DNA from: Certhia americana
Lineage: Eukaryota > Chordata > Aves > Passeriformes > Certhiidae
Assembly (NCBI GenBank): GCA_018697195.1
Contig: JAGMWU010000027.1
Location: forward strand, 13,799,769-13,863,768
Length of the DNA stretch: 64,000 nt
Reading direction: 5' to 3'
The notes beneath the pieces are model-generated. The model had not been told where the DNA came from and did not search any database. It was given only the letters and a program-made list of their open reading frames with translations. Position numbers and translations under genes: made by a program. This document shows, piece by piece, positions 62,230-64,000 of the stretch (the stretch's first letter is position 1; every line of letters begins with the position of its first letter).

Positions 62230-63837
62230 CACCATTCAGGCAGAAAATGTAATGATTGGATTAATTAAAAATTTTGCGAACATGCAAAATACCAGCAAAA
62301 TAACTGCCTGTCTGCCAATACTAAAGGCAGCAGGAAATCCTATAAGTTGGGGAATCATAACATCAAAATTACCCAAAATTCAAAAGAATAGAACAATTGC
62401 ATGCAAGCAAGTGTCAGAAACGAGACAAGTGATTAAATATACTTGGAAAGTAGTGGGAGAATGGATGAAACCTTTGAGCAAACAAGATTGCATTCAGAGT
62501 CATAGCAAAGTGGAGAAATTTATAAAGTCGTCACCATTAGAGATATTAGATCATGACAACGCAATATGGGAATGTGTTTTGCCAAAATATCAGAAAGTTA
62601 AAGAAAATGTTTCAGATACTGTTCTTGTATGGAGGTGTGAAGGACAAGAAGAGAAAGGTCAGGCCGAGATTTGGGACAGTGCATGGTCAATGAGTGTGCT
62701 TCAGAAATTCCAATACATGGCAAATACCCCTTGGTGCATTAAGTGGGAAGGCTCTGAAAATAAAACAGATCCAGGTATACTGAATGTTGCAACCAGCAGT
62801 AGAATAGAAGCAGATACAGTAAACTGGTGGTCCTGTAATAGAACCTATGACTGTACTTCTGACAATGAAGAAATAAAACAAATGCCACCATTGGTAGTGG
62901 CTCTGCGAATTGGCTGTGCCTGTAGAGGAATTAAACACAAACAAGGTGAAATAAATTATAAAGTAGGACAGGTGATTCAGAGGATAATATGTAGCAGAAG
63001 TACCATTCAGAGTCCAGGCCAATTTGTATGGGCAGCAAGCGATGGTACCTGGACAATACACCTGCCTGTGGATGGAAAAGTAAGAGAAATTACTTTAGGC
63101 CTCCCCACTTTATGCCCAATTAGGAAAAAGTCCCTATTCAAAGGAAATCATGAACTTCTGCAAATAAAGACTAGACGAGAAGTTCAAGAGAATGATGAAA
63201 CATGGCAAGAACCCTCCAGTAGTGTAAAATTTTGGTGGGCTCTGGAATCCTTGTTTGGTCCAATAGCAAACTATAATAATAGAGAAATGTTGTACAAACT
63301 TACAGGCCAGGTAGAAAGATTGGCAAGAGTTACCAAAAAGGATTTAGAGATCTAAATGTGCAGTTATAAGCCACAACTAAAATGACCCTGCAAAACAGAT
63401 TAGCTCTAGATATGTTATTGTTAAAAGAACATGGAGTGTGCGGATACCTAAAAGGACAAATTGATCACTGTTGCATTCACATCCCAAATGTAACTGCAGA
63501 TGTAGAACATGATATTAATCAGTTAAAACAAATAGAGCAAGAAGCACAGAAAGAAAGAGAAGATCTGACTACAAGTTGGTTAGATAAAATCTTTGAAGGG
63601 CTAGGATGGAACGTGAGTTCATGGATCAAATTTATCATTGAGAATTTAATAATCCTACTGCTTGTATTTTTAGCAGTCTGGTTAATCTATGCAGTTCTGA
63701 AGGGAGAAATAAAGCAAAGAGTATTCTGGAACCAGAAGATAATCAAAGCACTGACACGAGACAGAGATCCACATCCGCATTTGTCATCTCCAGACCCTCC
63801 GGTCTCCAACAACGTTTATGACAACTACGGATTTTAA
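62138..63837 (+). pseudogene. env: Env, provirus F
   Basis: An ATG at 62,138 inside the accessory frame opens a leader-like MRKVYFLL, followed by a TAG at 62,162-62,164. The same frame continues as the surface part to 63,355, with about ten cysteines and a possible basic cleavage site (KTRR near 63,175). A frameshift and a TAA near 63,350-63,370 precede the transmembrane part from 63,382: LLLKEHGVCGYLKG, a C-x9-CC motif, a heptad segment, a membrane span (LIILLLVFLAVWLIYAVL) and a tail ending DNYGF. It differs from the env of both D and E. Confidence 0.78.
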
Positions 63838-63920
63838 GATGAACACCAAGTATAAATTCAGAAGCAAAAGACTGTATATAGTGAAAGCATTACACTTATT
63901 GTAGTAAAGTGAAATACTTT

Positions 63921-63934
63921 CAAAGGGGGGGAAA
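63921..63934 (+). other. Polypurine tract of provirus F
   Basis: CAAAGGGGGGGAAA directly precedes TGTTAGTATAGGG, the start of the 3' LTR. Confidence 0.8.
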
Positions 63935-64000
63935 TGTTAGTATAGGGTTAAATGCTTTAAAAATCATGTAGAAGTAGGCCGCAAGAATGCTTGGTATTAG
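63935..64000 (+). mobile_element. 3' LTR of provirus F, start only
   Basis: The 66 bases visible are identical to 54,812-54,877. The rest lies beyond the window. Confidence 0.9.

Larger units (their letters stand above)
54812..64000 (+). mobile_element. Provirus F: gammaretrovirus-like ERV with accessory frame
   Basis: On the plus strand it reads 5' LTR, primer site, gag, protease, pol, a 217-residue cysteine-rich frame, env, polypurine tract and the start of the 3' LTR (cut by the window end). Pol motifs are YIDD and PQSSGQVERMN. It carries at least six stops and several frameshifts in gag-pro-pol, and a solo LTR in reverse transcriptase. The 66 visible bases of the 3' LTR are identical to the 5' LTR. 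Confidence 0.9.

Overview
The window looks like a bird genome, most likely a songbird, in a repeat-saturated and gene-poor region such as a W chromosome or unplaced heterochromatin. This is inferred from the dense, nested endogenous retroviruses (ERVs) of several avian-type classes plus minisatellites; the chromosome itself cannot be read from the sequence. I see no complete host protein gene and no RNA gene in 64 kb.

Bases 1-13,532 are mostly tandem repeats. They include a GC-rich ~52-bp minisatellite whose units carry a motif like a ZNF143 (Staf) promoter site (about 300-1250), a CCCAGT minisatellite (1340-1625), and a large inverted repeat whose left arm is split by a solo LTR (1865-3575). 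A 37-43-bp minisatellite occurs in both orientations (3.7-10.9 kb) and is interrupted by solo LTRs, and a ~188-bp satellite lies at 9.35-11.48 kb.

From 13.5 kb on, ERVs are almost continuous. Provirus A (13,533-20,403, minus) is betaretrovirus-like and env-less, and keeps both gag-pro and pro-pol frameshift sites. Provirus B (20,960-27,171, minus) is ERVL-like and env-less, with an unusual hydrophobic reading frame ahead of gag. Provirus C (27,172-34,833, minus) is gammaretrovirus-like, truncated in env, and shares its 5' LTR with the env tail of another copy. After a patchwork of solo LTRs (35-39.2 kb) comes provirus D (39,309-49,728, minus), gammaretrovirus-like, inserted into an older LTR with a 5-bp duplication and itself hit by three more LTR insertions. 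Provirus E (50,207-54,286, minus) keeps only LTR, env and an accessory fragment. Provirus F (54,812 to the window end, plus) runs from 5' LTR to the start of the 3' LTR.

The most interesting signal is a small cysteine-rich reading frame between pol and env in C, D and F, with a remnant in E. In C and D its cysteine spacing is identical and its start overlaps the end of pol in the same way. I do not recognise it as a named family. The env genes joined to it differ (a CWLC/CX6C type in D, a CX7CC type in E and probably C, a CX9CC type in F), so accessory gene and envelope have behaved as separable modules. All proviruses carry stops or frameshifts. LTR insertions with readable duplications allow a relative order of events.
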